Positions 42,443-51,090 of a stretch of 64,000 bases of DNA are shown in pieces. The DNA is from CAZBME01 sp964645835 (lineage in GTDB: Bacteria > Desulfobacterota > Syntrophia > Syntrophales > UBA8958): the NCBI GenBank assembly GCA_964645835.1, contig CAZYDG010000005.1, positions 1 through 64,000 of the forward strand. The letters run 5' to 3'. A program made the translations under genes and the position numbers. Numbering within the stretch: position 1 is the first letter of the stretch; the number at the start of each line of letters is the position of its first letter. The notes beneath the pieces are model-generated. The model was given only the letters and a program-made list of their open reading frames with translations. It did no database searches and had not been told where the DNA came from.

Positions 42443-42940
42443 ATGGGAAGAGATGAAAGGGGAGAAAGTGAGCTCCTCGACCGCGTCATCGCTATAAACC
42501 GCACGGCAAAGGTTGTTAAAGGTGGAAGGCGTTTCCGATTCAGTGCCATAGTAGTAGTGGGCGACGGACACGGCTCTGTAGGAGCCGGACTTGGCAAAGC
42601 CCACGAAGTACCGGAAGCGATCAGAAAAGGTATGGAGCAGGCGAAGAAGCGCATGCGGAAGGTATCCTTGGCCAGTAGAACAATTCCCCATGAAATTATA
42701 GGACAATTCGGAGCGGGCAGAGTGCTGTTGAAGCCGGCATCTGAGGGAACGGGGCTTATAGCCGGCGGCGCCGTACGTGCCGTTCTGGAAGTGGCCGGTG
42801 TTCATAATATCCTCACAAAGTGTCTAGGCTCACATAATCCGCATAATTTGGTAAAGGCGACTATCGAAGGACTTGGCAGGCTGAGAGATGTCGAGGAAAT
42901 TGCCAAACTAAGAGGATTGTCAACGATAAAGAATCAGTAA
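42443..42940 (+). CDS. rpsE: Ribosomal protein uS5
   Basis: The 165-residue S5 acts in decoding accuracy. 'ELLDRVIAINRTAKVVKGGRRF' region, 'GDGHGSVGAGLGKA' and 'KCLGSHNPHNLVKATIEGL' are diagnostic. The ATG at 42443 has GGGAGT upstream; the ATG at 42431 has no ribosome site. Confidence 0.95.
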   Translation: MGRDERGESELLDRVIAINRTAKVVKGGRRFRFSAIVVVGDGHGSVGAGLGKAHEVPEAIRKGMEQAKKRMRKVSLASRTIPHEIIGQFGAGRVLLKPASEGTGLIAGGAVRAVLEVAGVHNILTKCLGSHNPHNLVKATIEGLGRLRDVEEIAKLRGLSTIKNQ

Positions 42941-42961
42941 GAAGATGGAGAGGTAAAAGCG

Positions 42962-43150
42962 GTGGGACAGAAACTCAAGATCACGCTTGTAAAAAGTTAT
43001 ATAGGAAGACCGGAAAAGCAGCGAAAAGTCTTAAAGGGTATGGGACTGACGCGTATGAATCGATCAGTGACGCTGGTGGATACACCGGAAATCCGGGGAA
43101 TGGTTATTAAGGTTTCGCACTTGGTCAAAACGGAAGAAATTGGGGCATAG
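42962..43150 (+). CDS. rpmD: Ribosomal protein uL30
   Basis: The 62-residue L30: 'LKITLVKSYIGRPEKQRKVLKG' region and 'GMGLTRMNRSVTLVDTPEIRG'. The start is GTG, after GGAGAGGT. Confidence 0.95.
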   Translation: MGQKLKITLVKSYIGRPEKQRKVLKGMGLTRMNRSVTLVDTPEIRGMVIKVSHLVKTEEIGA

Positions 43151-43154
43151 TAAT

Positions 43155-43592
43155 ATGAATTTATCAACGTTAAAGCCACCAGCTGGGTCAAGAAAGAATA
43201 GAAAGCGTGTTGGCCGTGGAAGCGGATCCGGGCATGGCGGTACGTCGGGAAAAGGTGCGAAGGGCCAGAAAGCTCGTTCAGGGGGAAACAATCGTTCTGG
43301 GTTTGAAGGCGGTCAGATGCCTATGGCCAGAAGATTGCCGAAGAGAGGATTTAGGAATTTCTTTCGCAAGGAAATTATTGTGGTGAACGTAGATCAACTG
43401 AATGCGTTTACTGCGAACACCGTCGTCGATGTGCCAGCGCTGATTCACATGGGCTTGATTAAAAAGATTGCGGATGGTGTGAAGCTTCTAGGCCGTGGTG
43501 AGATTGGTCATGCGTTGACGATAAAGCTTGATGTGGTCAGTGAAAACGCCCGGAAGAAAATTGAAGCCGCCGGGGGCTCAATAATCGAATAA
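43155..43592 (+). CDS. rplO: Ribosomal protein uL15
   Basis: The 145-residue late-assembly protein, with N-terminal 'MNLSTLKPPAGSRKNRKRVG' and Gly-rich 'GHGGTSGKGAKGQKARSGG'. The ATG at 43155 starts the standard N-terminus, 4 bp after rpmD. Confidence 0.96.
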   Translation: MNLSTLKPPAGSRKNRKRVGRGSGSGHGGTSGKGAKGQKARSGGNNRSGFEGGQMPMARRLPKRGFRNFFRKEIIVVNVDQLNAFTANTVVDVPALIHMGLIKKIADGVKLLGRGEIGHALTIKLDVVSENARKKIEAAGGSIIE

Positions 43593-43604
43593 GGAAGTCA
43601 AAAT

Positions 43605-44912
43605 TTGCTAGAAGGACTGTCCAATATATCGAAAATACCAGAGTTACAGAAGCGAATTATATTCAGCTTTCTGTTGTTGATTGTATATCGTATCGGAGCG
43701 CACGTGCCGACACCGGGTATCGATGCTATGGCCCTTGCGGCATATTTCGATCAGGCTAAAGGGTCTCTGCTGGGGCTCTTCGATATGTTCGCTGGCGGCG
43801 CGCTCAGTAACCTATCCGTGTTTGCCTTGGGCATCATGCCGTATATCAGCGCTTCGATCATCCTGCAGCTTTTAACTATTGCCGTTCCGCACCTGGAAAA
43901 ACTGTCAAAGGAAGGCGAAGCGGGAAGACGGAAGATTACCCAGTATACGCGGTATGGTACAGTTGTACTGAGCATCATTCAAGGATTTGGAATCGCCATT
44001 GGATTGGAAAATATGGCGGGCCCGACGGGCTCTCCGATTGTTATAGAAGCGGGCTGGACGTTCAGATTGATGACCATGATCACGCTGACGGCAGGTACGG
44101 CCTTTATTATGTGGCTCGGTGAGCAGATCACGGAAAAAGGCATAGGGAACGGAATTTCTCTAATCATTTTTGCCGGGATTGTTTGCCGGGGGCCCGAAGC
44201 GATTATAAACACTTTCAGACTCATGTCTTCAGGCGAAATGGGAATATTCTTCATTGTGATTCTTATTGTCATGATGATTGCCGTTGTTGGTGTCATTGTA
44301 TTTGTAGAAAGCGCACAACGAAGAATTCCGGTTCAATATGCAAAGCGGGTCGTCGGGCGAAAAGTTTATGGAGGGCAATCCACACATTTACCGTTGAAGG
44401 TTAATACGGCGGGCGTTATTCCGCCAATCTTTGCATCATCTATCATCATGTTTCCGGCGACAATAGCGAATTTTATCCCTCATCCGTGGATGCAGGCCGT
44501 TGCGGGTGCTCTGATACCCGGAAAAATTGGATATGAGCTGCTTTACATAGCTTTCATTGTTTTCTTTTGCTATTTCTATACGGCTGTCACTTTCAATCCC
44601 GTCGATGTGGCGGATAACATGAAGAAGCACGGTGGTTATGTACCGGGTATCCGGCCAGGGAAAAAAACTGCCGATTATATAGATGATGTATTGACCAAAC
44701 TTACATTCAGTGGTGCGATTTATGTATCAGCGGTCTGTGTCCTACCGAGCATCCTGATCAGTTATTTTAATGTGCCCTTTTATTTCGGCGGTACAGCGTT
44801 ACTTATCGTTGTCGGCGTCGCTCTGGATACGGCCGGGCAGATTGAAACGCATCTGTTGACGAGGCAATATGAAGGCTTCATGAAAAAGGGTCAGATTGCT
44901 AGACGGCGATAG
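43605..44912 (+). CDS. secY: Preprotein translocase subunit SecY
   Basis: The 435-residue, ten-helix channel protein of the Sec translocon. 'YRIGAHVPTPGID', the plug region 'GLFDMFAGGALSNLSVFALG', and 'VNPVDVADNMKKHGGYVPGIRPG'-type loop (here 'NPVDVADNMKKHGGYVPGI') are diagnostic. TTG start with AAGGAAG upstream. In many bacteria adk follows; here map follows after 34 bp. Confidence 0.97.
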   Translation: MLEGLSNISKIPELQKRIIFSFLLLIVYRIGAHVPTPGIDAMALAAYFDQAKGSLLGLFDMFAGGALSNLSVFALGIMPYISASIILQLLTIAVPHLEKLSKEGEAGRRKITQYTRYGTVVLSIIQGFGIAIGLENMAGPTGSPIVIEAGWTFRLMTMITLTAGTAFIMWLGEQITEKGIGNGISLIIFAGIVCRGPEAIINTFRLMSSGEMGIFFIVILIVMMIAVVGVIVFVESAQRRIPVQYAKRVVGRKVYGGQSTHLPLKVNTAGVIPPIFASSIIMFPATIANFIPHPWMQAVAGALIPGKIGYELLYIAFIVFFCYFYTAVTFNPVDVADNMKKHGGYVPGIRPGKKTADYIDDVLTKLTFSGAIYVSAVCVLPSILISYFNVPFYFGGTALLIVVGVALDTAGQIETHLLTRQYEGFMKKGQIARRR

Positions 44913-44946
44913 TGCCGGATGTGCTTTGCCGGATAATGAATAACAG

Positions 44947-45699
44947 ATGATCTTTTTGAGACAGCCTCAAGAAATTGATAAGCTCAGGGCAAGTAATGTC
45001 ATCGTTGCCGATATTCTCGAAGAGATAAAAAGTCGGGTGCGTTCGGGAGTAACGACATTAGAACTTGACCGAATAGCTGAAGAACTTTGTATAAAAAAAG
45101 GGGCAAAACCAGCTTTCAAAGGATATAGAGGGTACCCTTTTTCGCTTTGTATATCTGTCAATAATGAGGTTGTACATGGTCTGCCGTCACAAAGAATTTT
45201 GATGGCGGGGGATATTGTCAGCCTGGATTATGGCGTTTTATACAAGGGCTACTATGGAGACGCGGCCGTTACTGTAGCTATAGGGCAGGTCTCAGAGGAA
45301 GCTGAGAAGCTTATAAAGGTGACGGAAGAATCCCTTTATCTCGGGATTGATCAAGCCAGGGTCGGTAACAGACTGGGAGACATATCGGCTTCAGTTCAGG
45401 GCCATGTCGAAAAAGCAGGATTTTCAGTCGTAAGAGATTTTGTAGGACACGGGATAGGCCGTAGTCTTCATGAAGAGCCACAAATTCCGAATTTCGGTAA
45501 GAGGGGCAGAGGGGTTGCCTTGAAGGCTGGGATGGTGTTGGCGATCGAGCCCATGGTCAACGCTGGAAGCTATAAGGTAGAGGTTCTTCAAGATGGTTGG
45601 ACTGTCCTTACGGCTGACGGTAAATTGTCTGCTCATTTCGAGCATTCCGTAGCGATAACGGATAACGGGCCTGAAATATTGAGCAAACGATCGTCGTGA
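44947..45699 (+). CDS. map: Methionine aminopeptidase, type I
   Basis: Removes the N-terminal Met from nascent proteins. The 250-residue product shows the five metal ligands of the pita-bread fold: the two Asp in 'SLDYGVLYKGYYGDAAVT', His in 'GHGIGRSLHEEP', Glu in 'AIEPM' and Glu in 'AHFEHSVAIT'. Located between secY and infA as usual. Confidence 0.95.
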   Translation: MIFLRQPQEIDKLRASNVIVADILEEIKSRVRSGVTTLELDRIAEELCIKKGAKPAFKGYRGYPFSLCISVNNEVVHGLPSQRILMAGDIVSLDYGVLYKGYYGDAAVTVAIGQVSEEAEKLIKVTEESLYLGIDQARVGNRLGDISASVQGHVEKAGFSVVRDFVGHGIGRSLHEEPQIPNFGKRGRGVALKAGMVLAIEPMVNAGSYKVEVLQDGWTVLTADGKLSAHFEHSVAITDNGPEILSKRSS

Positions 45700-45729
45700 G
45701 CGTGAAAGGACAAATAGGATCAGTAAGAA

Positions 45730-45948
45730 ATGGCAAAAGAAGAACCCATTGAAGTAGAAGGGAAAGTTATTGAGCCATTGCCGAATGCCATGTTTCGCGT
45801 TGAATTGGAAAATGGCCATCGTGTTCTGGCGCATATATCCGGTAAGATGAGGATGCACTTCATCAAGATCCTGCCCGGGGATAAAGTCACTGTGGAATTG
45901 TCACCCTATGATTTGACGCGGGGGCGTATAATTTACAGGACAAAGTAG
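45730..45948 (+). CDS. infA: Translation initiation factor IF-1
   Basis: The 72-residue OB-fold factor blocks the A site during initiation. 'EVEGKVIEPLPNAMFRVELENG' region, 'AHISGKMRM' and 'LTRGRIIYR' are diagnostic. Confidence 0.96.
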   Translation: MAKEEPIEVEGKVIEPLPNAMFRVELENGHRVLAHISGKMRMHFIKILPGDKVTVELSPYDLTRGRIIYRTK

Positions 45949-45987
45949 TAAATTAATGATGGTTATTGAAATAAAGGAGTCATGATC

Positions 45988-46101
45988 GTGAAAGTAAGGG
46001 CCTCTGTAAAAAAGATATGTGAAAAGTGTAAAATCGTAAAGAGAAGTGGCGTTTTGAGAGTGATTTGCGAAAACCCCAAGCACAAGCAGCGGCAGGGCTA
46101 A
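45988..46101 (+). CDS. rpmJ: Ribosomal protein bL36, zinc-binding type
   Basis: The 37-residue product reads 'MKVRASVKKICEKC...' and ends in '...HKQRQG'. The zinc ligands are C11, C14, C27 and H32. The GTG at 45988 lies 8 nt after AAGGAG and gives the canonical N-terminus; an ATG at 45982 would add two residues and sit too close to that site. Confidence 0.95.
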   Translation: MKVRASVKKICEKCKIVKRSGVLRVICENPKHKQRQG

Positions 46102-46133
46102 GAGACGCCATATAAGGAGCAGGAGGATATAAA

Positions 46134-46502
46134 GTGGCCAGAATCGCCGGAGTTGATTTACCGAAAAACAAGAGAATGGAAATTGCGCTGACCTATATTT
46201 ACGGAATAGGCAGAACGAAATCCCAAGAGATTCTGAAGAAAGCCGGAGTTGATTATAATACAAAGACGGATCAACTCGCAGACTCGGAGATTAACGCGAT
46301 CAGGAATCTCATCGATAAAGAACATAAAGTTGAGGGTGATTTGCGCAGAGAACTGTCAATGTCCATAAAAAGACTTATGGATCTGGGCACATACAGGGGC
46401 ATAAGGCATCGTAAGGGACTGCCGGTCAGAGGGCAGCGCACGAGTACGAATGCGCGGACGAGGAAGGGACCCCGGCGGGCAATCGCCGGTAAAAAGAAAT
46501 AA
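46134..46502 (+). CDS. rpsM: Ribosomal protein uS13
   Basis: The 122-residue head protein that contacts P-site tRNA and L5. 'ARIAGVDLPKNKRMEIALTYIYGIG' region and the basic tail 'RGQRTSTNARTRKGPRR' are diagnostic. GTG start, with GGAGGAT upstream. Confidence 0.96.
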   Translation: MARIAGVDLPKNKRMEIALTYIYGIGRTKSQEILKKAGVDYNTKTDQLADSEINAIRNLIDKEHKVEGDLRRELSMSIKRLMDLGTYRGIRHRKGLPVRGQRTSTNARTRKGPRRAIAGKKK

Positions 46503-46532
46503 ATGAATATCTGAATTAAGACCGGAGGAAAC

Positions 46533-46925
46533 ATGGCAAGACCTGCCAGGAGAACAGGAAAGAAAAAGGAAAAAAAGAATATTGCGGAAGGTGTCGCGCA
46601 TATCCAATCCACCTTTAACAACACAATCGTTTCGATTACAGATCTAAGCGGTAACGTCATTGCATGGTCATCCGCCGGAATTCAGGGGTTCAAGGGATCA
46701 AGAAAAAGTACGCCCTTTGCCGCCCAGATGGCTGCAGAAGATGCCGTAAAAAAGGCCAAGGAACACGGTATGAGAAGCATCCAGGTGTATGTAAAGGGAC
46801 CGGGCGCGGGAAGAGAATCGGCTCTGAGATCTCTTCAGGCGGCAGGATTGAACATAACGGTTATCCGTGATGTAACGCCGATACCGCACAACGGATGCAG
46901 ACCGCCGAAAAGAAGAAGAGTTTAA
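46533..46925 (+). CDS. rpsK: Ribosomal protein uS11
   Basis: The 130-residue platform protein: 'GVAHIQSTFNNTIVSITD', 'GPGAGRESALR' and C-terminal 'IPHNGCRPPKRRRV'. Confidence 0.97.
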   Translation: MARPARRTGKKKEKKNIAEGVAHIQSTFNNTIVSITDLSGNVIAWSSAGIQGFKGSRKSTPFAAQMAAEDAVKKAKEHGMRSIQVYVKGPGAGRESALRSLQAAGLNITVIRDVTPIPHNGCRPPKRRRV

Positions 46926-46981
46926 ATTAAAAACAAACAAGAACAAATTTGCTATAAGTCGTTATTTAAAGAGGAGGCATT

Positions 46982-47611
46982 TTGGCAAGATATCGAGAAT
47001 CCGTATGCAGATTGTGCCGACGGGAGGCAAATAAGCTGTTTCTTAAGGGAGATCGGTGCTATAGTGATAAGTGTGCCATTGAAAGAAGAGAATATGCACC
47101 AGGTGATCACGGACAGGGACGACGCGGAAAGACGTCCGATTATGGCGTCCAGCTGAGAGAAAAGCAGAAGCTTAAGAGAATCTACGGCCTTTTGGAGCAG
47201 CAATTCAGAGGGTATTTCCATAAAGCAGATCGCCAAAAAGGGATCACGGGTACGAATCTACTTGTTTATCTGGAACGTCGGCTTGATAACATGGTCTTTA
47301 GGATGGGTTTTGCCACATCGCGCACAGAAGGCAGACAGCTGGTAAGACACAGCCATTTTACCGTCAACGGGGCGAAGGTTAATATTCCCTCCTATTTGGT
47401 TAAAGCGGGCGATGTCATTCAGTTAAGAGAAAGCAGCAAGCAGATCGTACGCATTCAGGAAGCCATGGAAACCGTCGCACGGCGGGGTGTTCCCCAGTGG
47501 CTGGAATTGGAAAAGGAAAATTTTAGGGGGACAGTCAAGATGCTTCCCGCACGTGAAGACCTGACGATGCCGGTTCAAGAACAGTTGATCGTTGAACTCT
47601 ATTCGAAGTAA
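46982..47611 (+). CDS. rpsD: Ribosomal protein uS4, zinc-binding type
   Basis: The 209-residue 16S assembly protein retains an N-terminal zinc site ('CRLCRREANKLFLKGDRCYSDKC' region) and has the S4 RNA-binding domain ('LDNMVFRMGFATSRTEGRQLVR'). In E. coli S4 represses the alpha operon. TTG start at 46982 after GAGGAGG. Confidence 0.96.
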   Translation: MARYRESVCRLCRREANKLFLKGDRCYSDKCAIERREYAPGDHGQGRRGKTSDYGVQLREKQKLKRIYGLLEQQFRGYFHKADRQKGITGTNLLVYLERRLDNMVFRMGFATSRTEGRQLVRHSHFTVNGAKVNIPSYLVKAGDVIQLRESSKQIVRIQEAMETVARRGVPQWLELEKENFRGTVKMLPAREDLTMPVQEQLIVELYSK

Positions 47612-47672
47612 TCGTTTGCTTTCGTGACTAGGAAAGTTAGGACAAATACCCGAAGTATAAGGATGAAAAGAA

Positions 47673-48677
47673 ATGCAGAAAAACTGGCGAAGCTTAATAC
47701 GGCCCAAACGCATTGAGATTGACGAAGCAACGCACACAAGGTTTTACGGTGAGTTTACATGTCAGCCTCTGGAGAGGGGTGCAGGCGTTACGTTGGGTAA
47801 TGCTCTGCGCAGGACGTTGCTGTCTTCGATTCAGGGTGCTGCAATTGTTGCCGTCAAGTTCGATGGAGTCTTGCACGAGTTTTCCACGATTCCCGGGGTA
47901 AAGGAAGATGTCACGGATATCATCCTTAATCTGAAGGGAGTGCGTGTAAAACTGCATCAAGATGGACCCAGGACATTGCGGTTTGATGTGACCAAGGACG
48001 GCACTGTAACAGCCGGAGATATTCTCCATGATGGAACTGTCGAGATATTGAATCCCGAACATTATATTGCGACCATATCGGGCGATGCGGTTTTGAAGGC
48101 CGAAATGACCGTAAACATGGGAAGAGGATATGTGCCGGCAAAAAAAGAGAAGGACTATGACCAACCTGAGGGGACGATCAATATCGATGCTATCTATTCG
48201 CCCATCAAGAAGGTCAACTATACAGTAACCCATGCCCGGGTCGGTCAGATAGCAGATTATGACCGTCTGGTCCTAGAAGTATGGACCGACGGCAGCGTAC
48301 ACCCAGAAGACGCCGTTGCTTATGCGGCCAAGATATTGAAAGAGCAGTTGGATATATTTATTAACTTCAATGAGGCGGAAGAGGACGAGGAGCAGCCCGA
48401 GGTCGAAGGTCGTGACAATCTCAATGAACAACTCCTGCGGCATGTCGATGATCTGGAATTATCCGTTCGTTCGGCAAACTGCTTAAAGAATGCGGGGATC
48501 CACCTGATCGGTGAGCTTGTGCAGAAGACGGAAGCCGAAATGCTTAAAACAAAGAATTTTGGTCGAAAATCACTTAATGAGATTCGGGAAATACTGGCGG
48601 AACAGGGCATGGGATTCGGCATGAAACTGGATTTCCCGCCTTGGAATCAAAAAGAAGAGAACAAAGACAGAGATTAA
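47673..48677 (+). CDS. rpoA: RNA polymerase alpha subunit
   Basis: The 334-residue alpha subunit. The N-terminal dimerisation domain has 'PLERGAGVTLGNALRRTLLSS'. The C-terminal domain, after an acidic linker near residue 233 ('NEAEEDEEQPE'), has 'LELSVRSANCLKNAGI' and 'KNFGRKSLNEIREIL' for UP-element and activator contacts. It sits between rpsD and rplQ as usual. Confidence 0.97.
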   Translation: MQKNWRSLIRPKRIEIDEATHTRFYGEFTCQPLERGAGVTLGNALRRTLLSSIQGAAIVAVKFDGVLHEFSTIPGVKEDVTDIILNLKGVRVKLHQDGPRTLRFDVTKDGTVTAGDILHDGTVEILNPEHYIATISGDAVLKAEMTVNMGRGYVPAKKEKDYDQPEGTINIDAIYSPIKKVNYTVTHARVGQIADYDRLVLEVWTDGSVHPEDAVAYAAKILKEQLDIFINFNEAEEDEEQPEVEGRDNLNEQLLRHVDDLELSVRSANCLKNAGIHLIGELVQKTEAEMLKTKNFGRKSLNEIREILAEQGMGFGMKLDFPPWNQKEENKDRD

Positions 48678-48729
48678 GGATAAACTGACAATACTGTAAG
48701 TAGTTGGAATATATTGAGAGGGAAAGATT

Positions 48730-49140
48730 ATGCGCCACGCAAAAGCGGGAATAAAAGTCGGAAGAACGACCAGCCATCGGATTGCCATGTTTAGAAATAT
48801 GGTAACCTCTCTGTTGGTTGAAGAAAAGATAAAGACGACGGATACCAAAGCGAAAGAGTTAAAGCGTCTGGCCGAAAAGATGGTCACCTTGGGAAAAAAG
48901 GGGCATCTGCATGCGAGAAGGCAAGCGTTGGCAGTCGTACGGGATGAGTCAGCCGTCAAAAAGCTCTTTGAAGAATTGTCCGCCCGTTATGTAAACCGCG
49001 CAGGTGGCTATACTCGTATTGTCAAGCTTGGGTATCGAAATGGCGATAATGCGCCAATGTCGATGGTGGAATTCGTCAGAGATGAAGAGAAAAGTAAGGT
49101 GACGAAGAAGAAGGCAGCCGCAAAAAGCGCTGCAAAATAA
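48730..49140 (+). CDS. rplQ: Ribosomal protein bL17
   Basis: The 136-residue L17 ('GRTTSHRIAMFRNMVTSLL', 'NRAGGYTRIVKLGYRNGDNAPM') with a Lys/Ala-rich C-terminal tail. It ends the alpha operon just before a strong terminator. Confidence 0.96.
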   Translation: MRHAKAGIKVGRTTSHRIAMFRNMVTSLLVEEKIKTTDTKAKELKRLAEKMVTLGKKGHLHARRQALAVVRDESAVKKLFEELSARYVNRAGGYTRIVKLGYRNGDNAPMSMVEFVRDEEKSKVTKKKAAAKSAAK

Positions 49141-49182
49141 GATCATATAGCGGCATCGTCGCCTGCACAGTATTGATCAAAC

Positions 49183-49212
49183 AAAAAGGCAAGTCTTTCA
49201 ACTTGCCTTTTT
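49183..49212 (+). terminator. Intrinsic terminator ending the ribosomal protein cluster
   Basis: AAAAAGGCAAGT (49183-49194) pairs perfectly with ACTTGCCTTTTT (49201-49212), around a CTTTCA loop, followed by further T-rich sequence. The symmetry could allow function in both directions. It lies 43 bp after rplQ. The rest of the 333-bp gap (49141-49473) is taken mostly by the palindromic repeat. Confidence 0.9.
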
Positions 49213-49270
49213 GTTGTTGTGTTTTTGCCGAAAAAAATATAGACAAACCTAGTAGGAAACTCAATTTTGT

Positions 49271-49396
49271 GCAGGCTGTTCAAAAATGCCCAGATGCAAG
49301 GCGCGCAAAAGCTGAGGAATGAGGCGTACATAGAAGTACGTCGAATGACGATGCTTTCAGCGCAACACAGCAGATGGACGTTTTTCAACAGCCTGC
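49271..49396 (+). repeat. Palindromic intergenic element, copy 2
   Basis: About 126 bp with clear terminal inverted repeats: GCAGGCTGTTCAAAAATGCC (left) against the complement of GGACGTTTTTCAACAGCCTGC (right). It shares the CAGATGCAAGGCGCGCAAAAG and GAGGCGTACATAGAAGTACG blocks with the copy at 19850-19968. GTAC-ATAGAA-GTAC forms the central hairpin. It contains no reading frame of note and sits after the rplQ terminator. Confidence 0.82.
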
Positions 49397-49473
49397 TTGT
49401 GATCTTCGTCAGTATTAATTCTAAACACCCACCAGTCATTCCCTGAGAAAGGGTTGAGGAAAGGAGATTTTGT

Positions 49474-49734
49474 ATGGCTGAAGAAAAGTTGGGAGAAGTT
49501 GTAAAATTTTTTTCAAAGCCTAGTGTTGCGGCCGTCAAGATTGTGGCCGGCGAGCTGAATGTGGGAGATACCATAAAAATTACAGGACATACGACGGACC
49601 TCACTGAGCATATAGAATCGATGGAGGTCAATAACCAGAAGGTAACAAAAGCCGTCGCCGGCGATTTCATCGGAATCAAGGTGTCAGATCGTGTTCGTCC
49701 AGGCGATGAAGTATTCAAGGTCATTGCGGATTAA
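49474..49734 (+). CDS. Small EF-Tu domain 2-like protein
   Basis: The 86-residue product ('GEVVKFFSKPSVAAVKI...GELNVGDTIKITGHTTDL...DRVRPGDEVFKVIAD') has the beta-barrel pattern of domain 2 of translational GTPases, but no GTPase domain. Similar stand-alone proteins are annotated as 'translation elongation factor-like protein' in bacteria and archaea; their role is not established. AAAGGAG precedes the ATG. It is a single-gene unit between the palindromic repeat and a terminator, next to the ribosomal cluster. Confidence 0.8.
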   Translation: MAEEKLGEVVKFFSKPSVAAVKIVAGELNVGDTIKITGHTTDLTEHIESMEVNNQKVTKAVAGDFIGIKVSDRVRPGDEVFKVIAD

Positions 49735-49757
49735 CAGTCCTTGACGATCTAAAAAAC

Positions 49758-49802
49758 AAAGCCATGGGTTCATGTCAGGAGATCTGCAATCCATGGCTTT
49801 TT
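49758..49802 (+). terminator. Intrinsic terminator after the EF-Tu-like gene
   Basis: AAAGCCATGG (49758-49767) pairs with CCATGGCTTT (49791-49800), followed by TTCTTT, 24 bp after the stop. The loop is long (23 nt). folC begins only a few bases later, so the terminator overlaps its start region. Confidence 0.75.
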
Positions 49803-49806
49803 CTTT

Positions 49807-51090
49807 ATGTTTTCTATTATGACTGATCAGAAGGTGTTAGCATATTTGTCGGGGCTGGTGCAGAAGGGGATTCATCTGGATCTTTGCGCGATTGAAGCGG
49901 TCCTGGCTAGGATGAATTCTCCCCAAAATTCCTATCCTTCGGTTCTTGTTGCCGGTACGAATGGAAAGGGGTCCATCTGTGCCATGACATCATCCATACT
50001 TTCTGCAGCCGGTTATAATGTAGGCCTCTACACCTCACCCCATCTTGTTGATATTCGAGAAAGAATCAGGTACAAAGGAAGGATGATTTCGCGGGAAGAT
50101 ATGGTGTCATGCATTGAAGATGTAAGACAATGTGCCGATGATTCTCTGACTTATTTTGAATTCTTGACGGCATGCGCCTTTCAATATTTCCGAAAGAAAA
50201 AAGTGGATATCGCTGTTCTGGAAGTCGGAATGGGAGGGCGACTTGATGCCACGAATGTGGTCAAATCTGTAGTTTCGGCAGTTTCGAACATCGCCGTCGA
50301 GCATAGTGCTTACCTGGGATCGCATCTGTCGCAGATTGCGGCTGAAAAGGCGGGAGTCATTAAAGAGGGCGGAATCTGCATCACGGCGGCCACGCAAAGC
50401 TCCGTTATAATGGTCATGGAAGATGTATGCCGTGAGCGTCGAGCGACACTCTACCGGGTCGGCCGCGATATAAGGGTGAAGGGCAATGATGCACAGTCAG
50501 GGTTCTCTTACCGAGGTCTGGATAGAACCTATTTGAAGCTTTTTAGCTCCTTACGGGGAAGACACCAGGTCCGCAATGCGGCAATCGCTCTCGGGATTAC
50601 GGAAATCCTCTGCCGCCGAGGGTGGCTAATCACGGAGCAGGCAATACGGGACGGCTTGTGTAGTACGCGCTGGGAAGGGCGTCTGGAAGTCGTTGAGGAG
50701 AATCCCCGCGTCGTCCTTGATGGTGCCCATAATCCAGCCGGAATTGCCGCATTGTGCTCTGCCCTGAAAGAGATATTTTTTTACAAAAAACTCATTGTTG
50801 TCTGCGGTGTTCTGGAGGACAAGAATTATAAACGGATGATCCGGGCAATAGCGGCAAAGGCAGATATCCTTATCCTGACGCGTCCGGTATCGGAACGGGC
50901 AATGCCTCCTCAGGAAATGACCGACATTGCCAATCGTTATTGTCCGCACGTCCTGATAGAGGACCGGCCCGACGAGGCGTTGGCCATGGCATGGTCCATG
51001 GCGGCGCCTGAAGATCTGATCTGCGTGACGGGTTCTCTTTACCTTGTCGGGCGGATAAAGGAGCTATTGAGCCCTTCCATAAAATCATGA
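49807..51090 (+). CDS. folC: Bifunctional folylpolyglutamate/dihydrofolate synthase
   Basis: A Mur-ligase-fold enzyme that adds glutamate to dihydropteroate and/or folates. The 427-residue product has the P-loop 'VAGTNGKGS' (48-56), 'YTSPHLVDIRERI', 'EVGMGGRLDATN' and 'LDGAHNPAG'. No ribosome site is seen before the ATG at 49807, nor before the ATG four codons on, so the exact start is uncertain and the promoter is not clear. It overlaps lptD by ATGA. Confidence 0.9.
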   Translation: MFSIMTDQKVLAYLSGLVQKGIHLDLCAIEAVLARMNSPQNSYPSVLVAGTNGKGSICAMTSSILSAAGYNVGLYTSPHLVDIRERIRYKGRMISREDMVSCIEDVRQCADDSLTYFEFLTACAFQYFRKKKVDIAVLEVGMGGRLDATNVVKSVVSAVSNIAVEHSAYLGSHLSQIAAEKAGVIKEGGICITAATQSSVIMVMEDVCRERRATLYRVGRDIRVKGNDAQSGFSYRGLDRTYLKLFSSLRGRHQVRNAAIALGITEILCRRGWLITEQAIRDGLCSTRWEGRLEVVEENPRVVLDGAHNPAGIAALCSALKEIFFYKKLIVVCGVLEDKNYKRMIRAIAAKADILILTRPVSERAMPPQEMTDIANRYCPHVLIEDRPDEALAMAWSMAAPEDLICVTGSLYLVGRIKELLSPSIKS

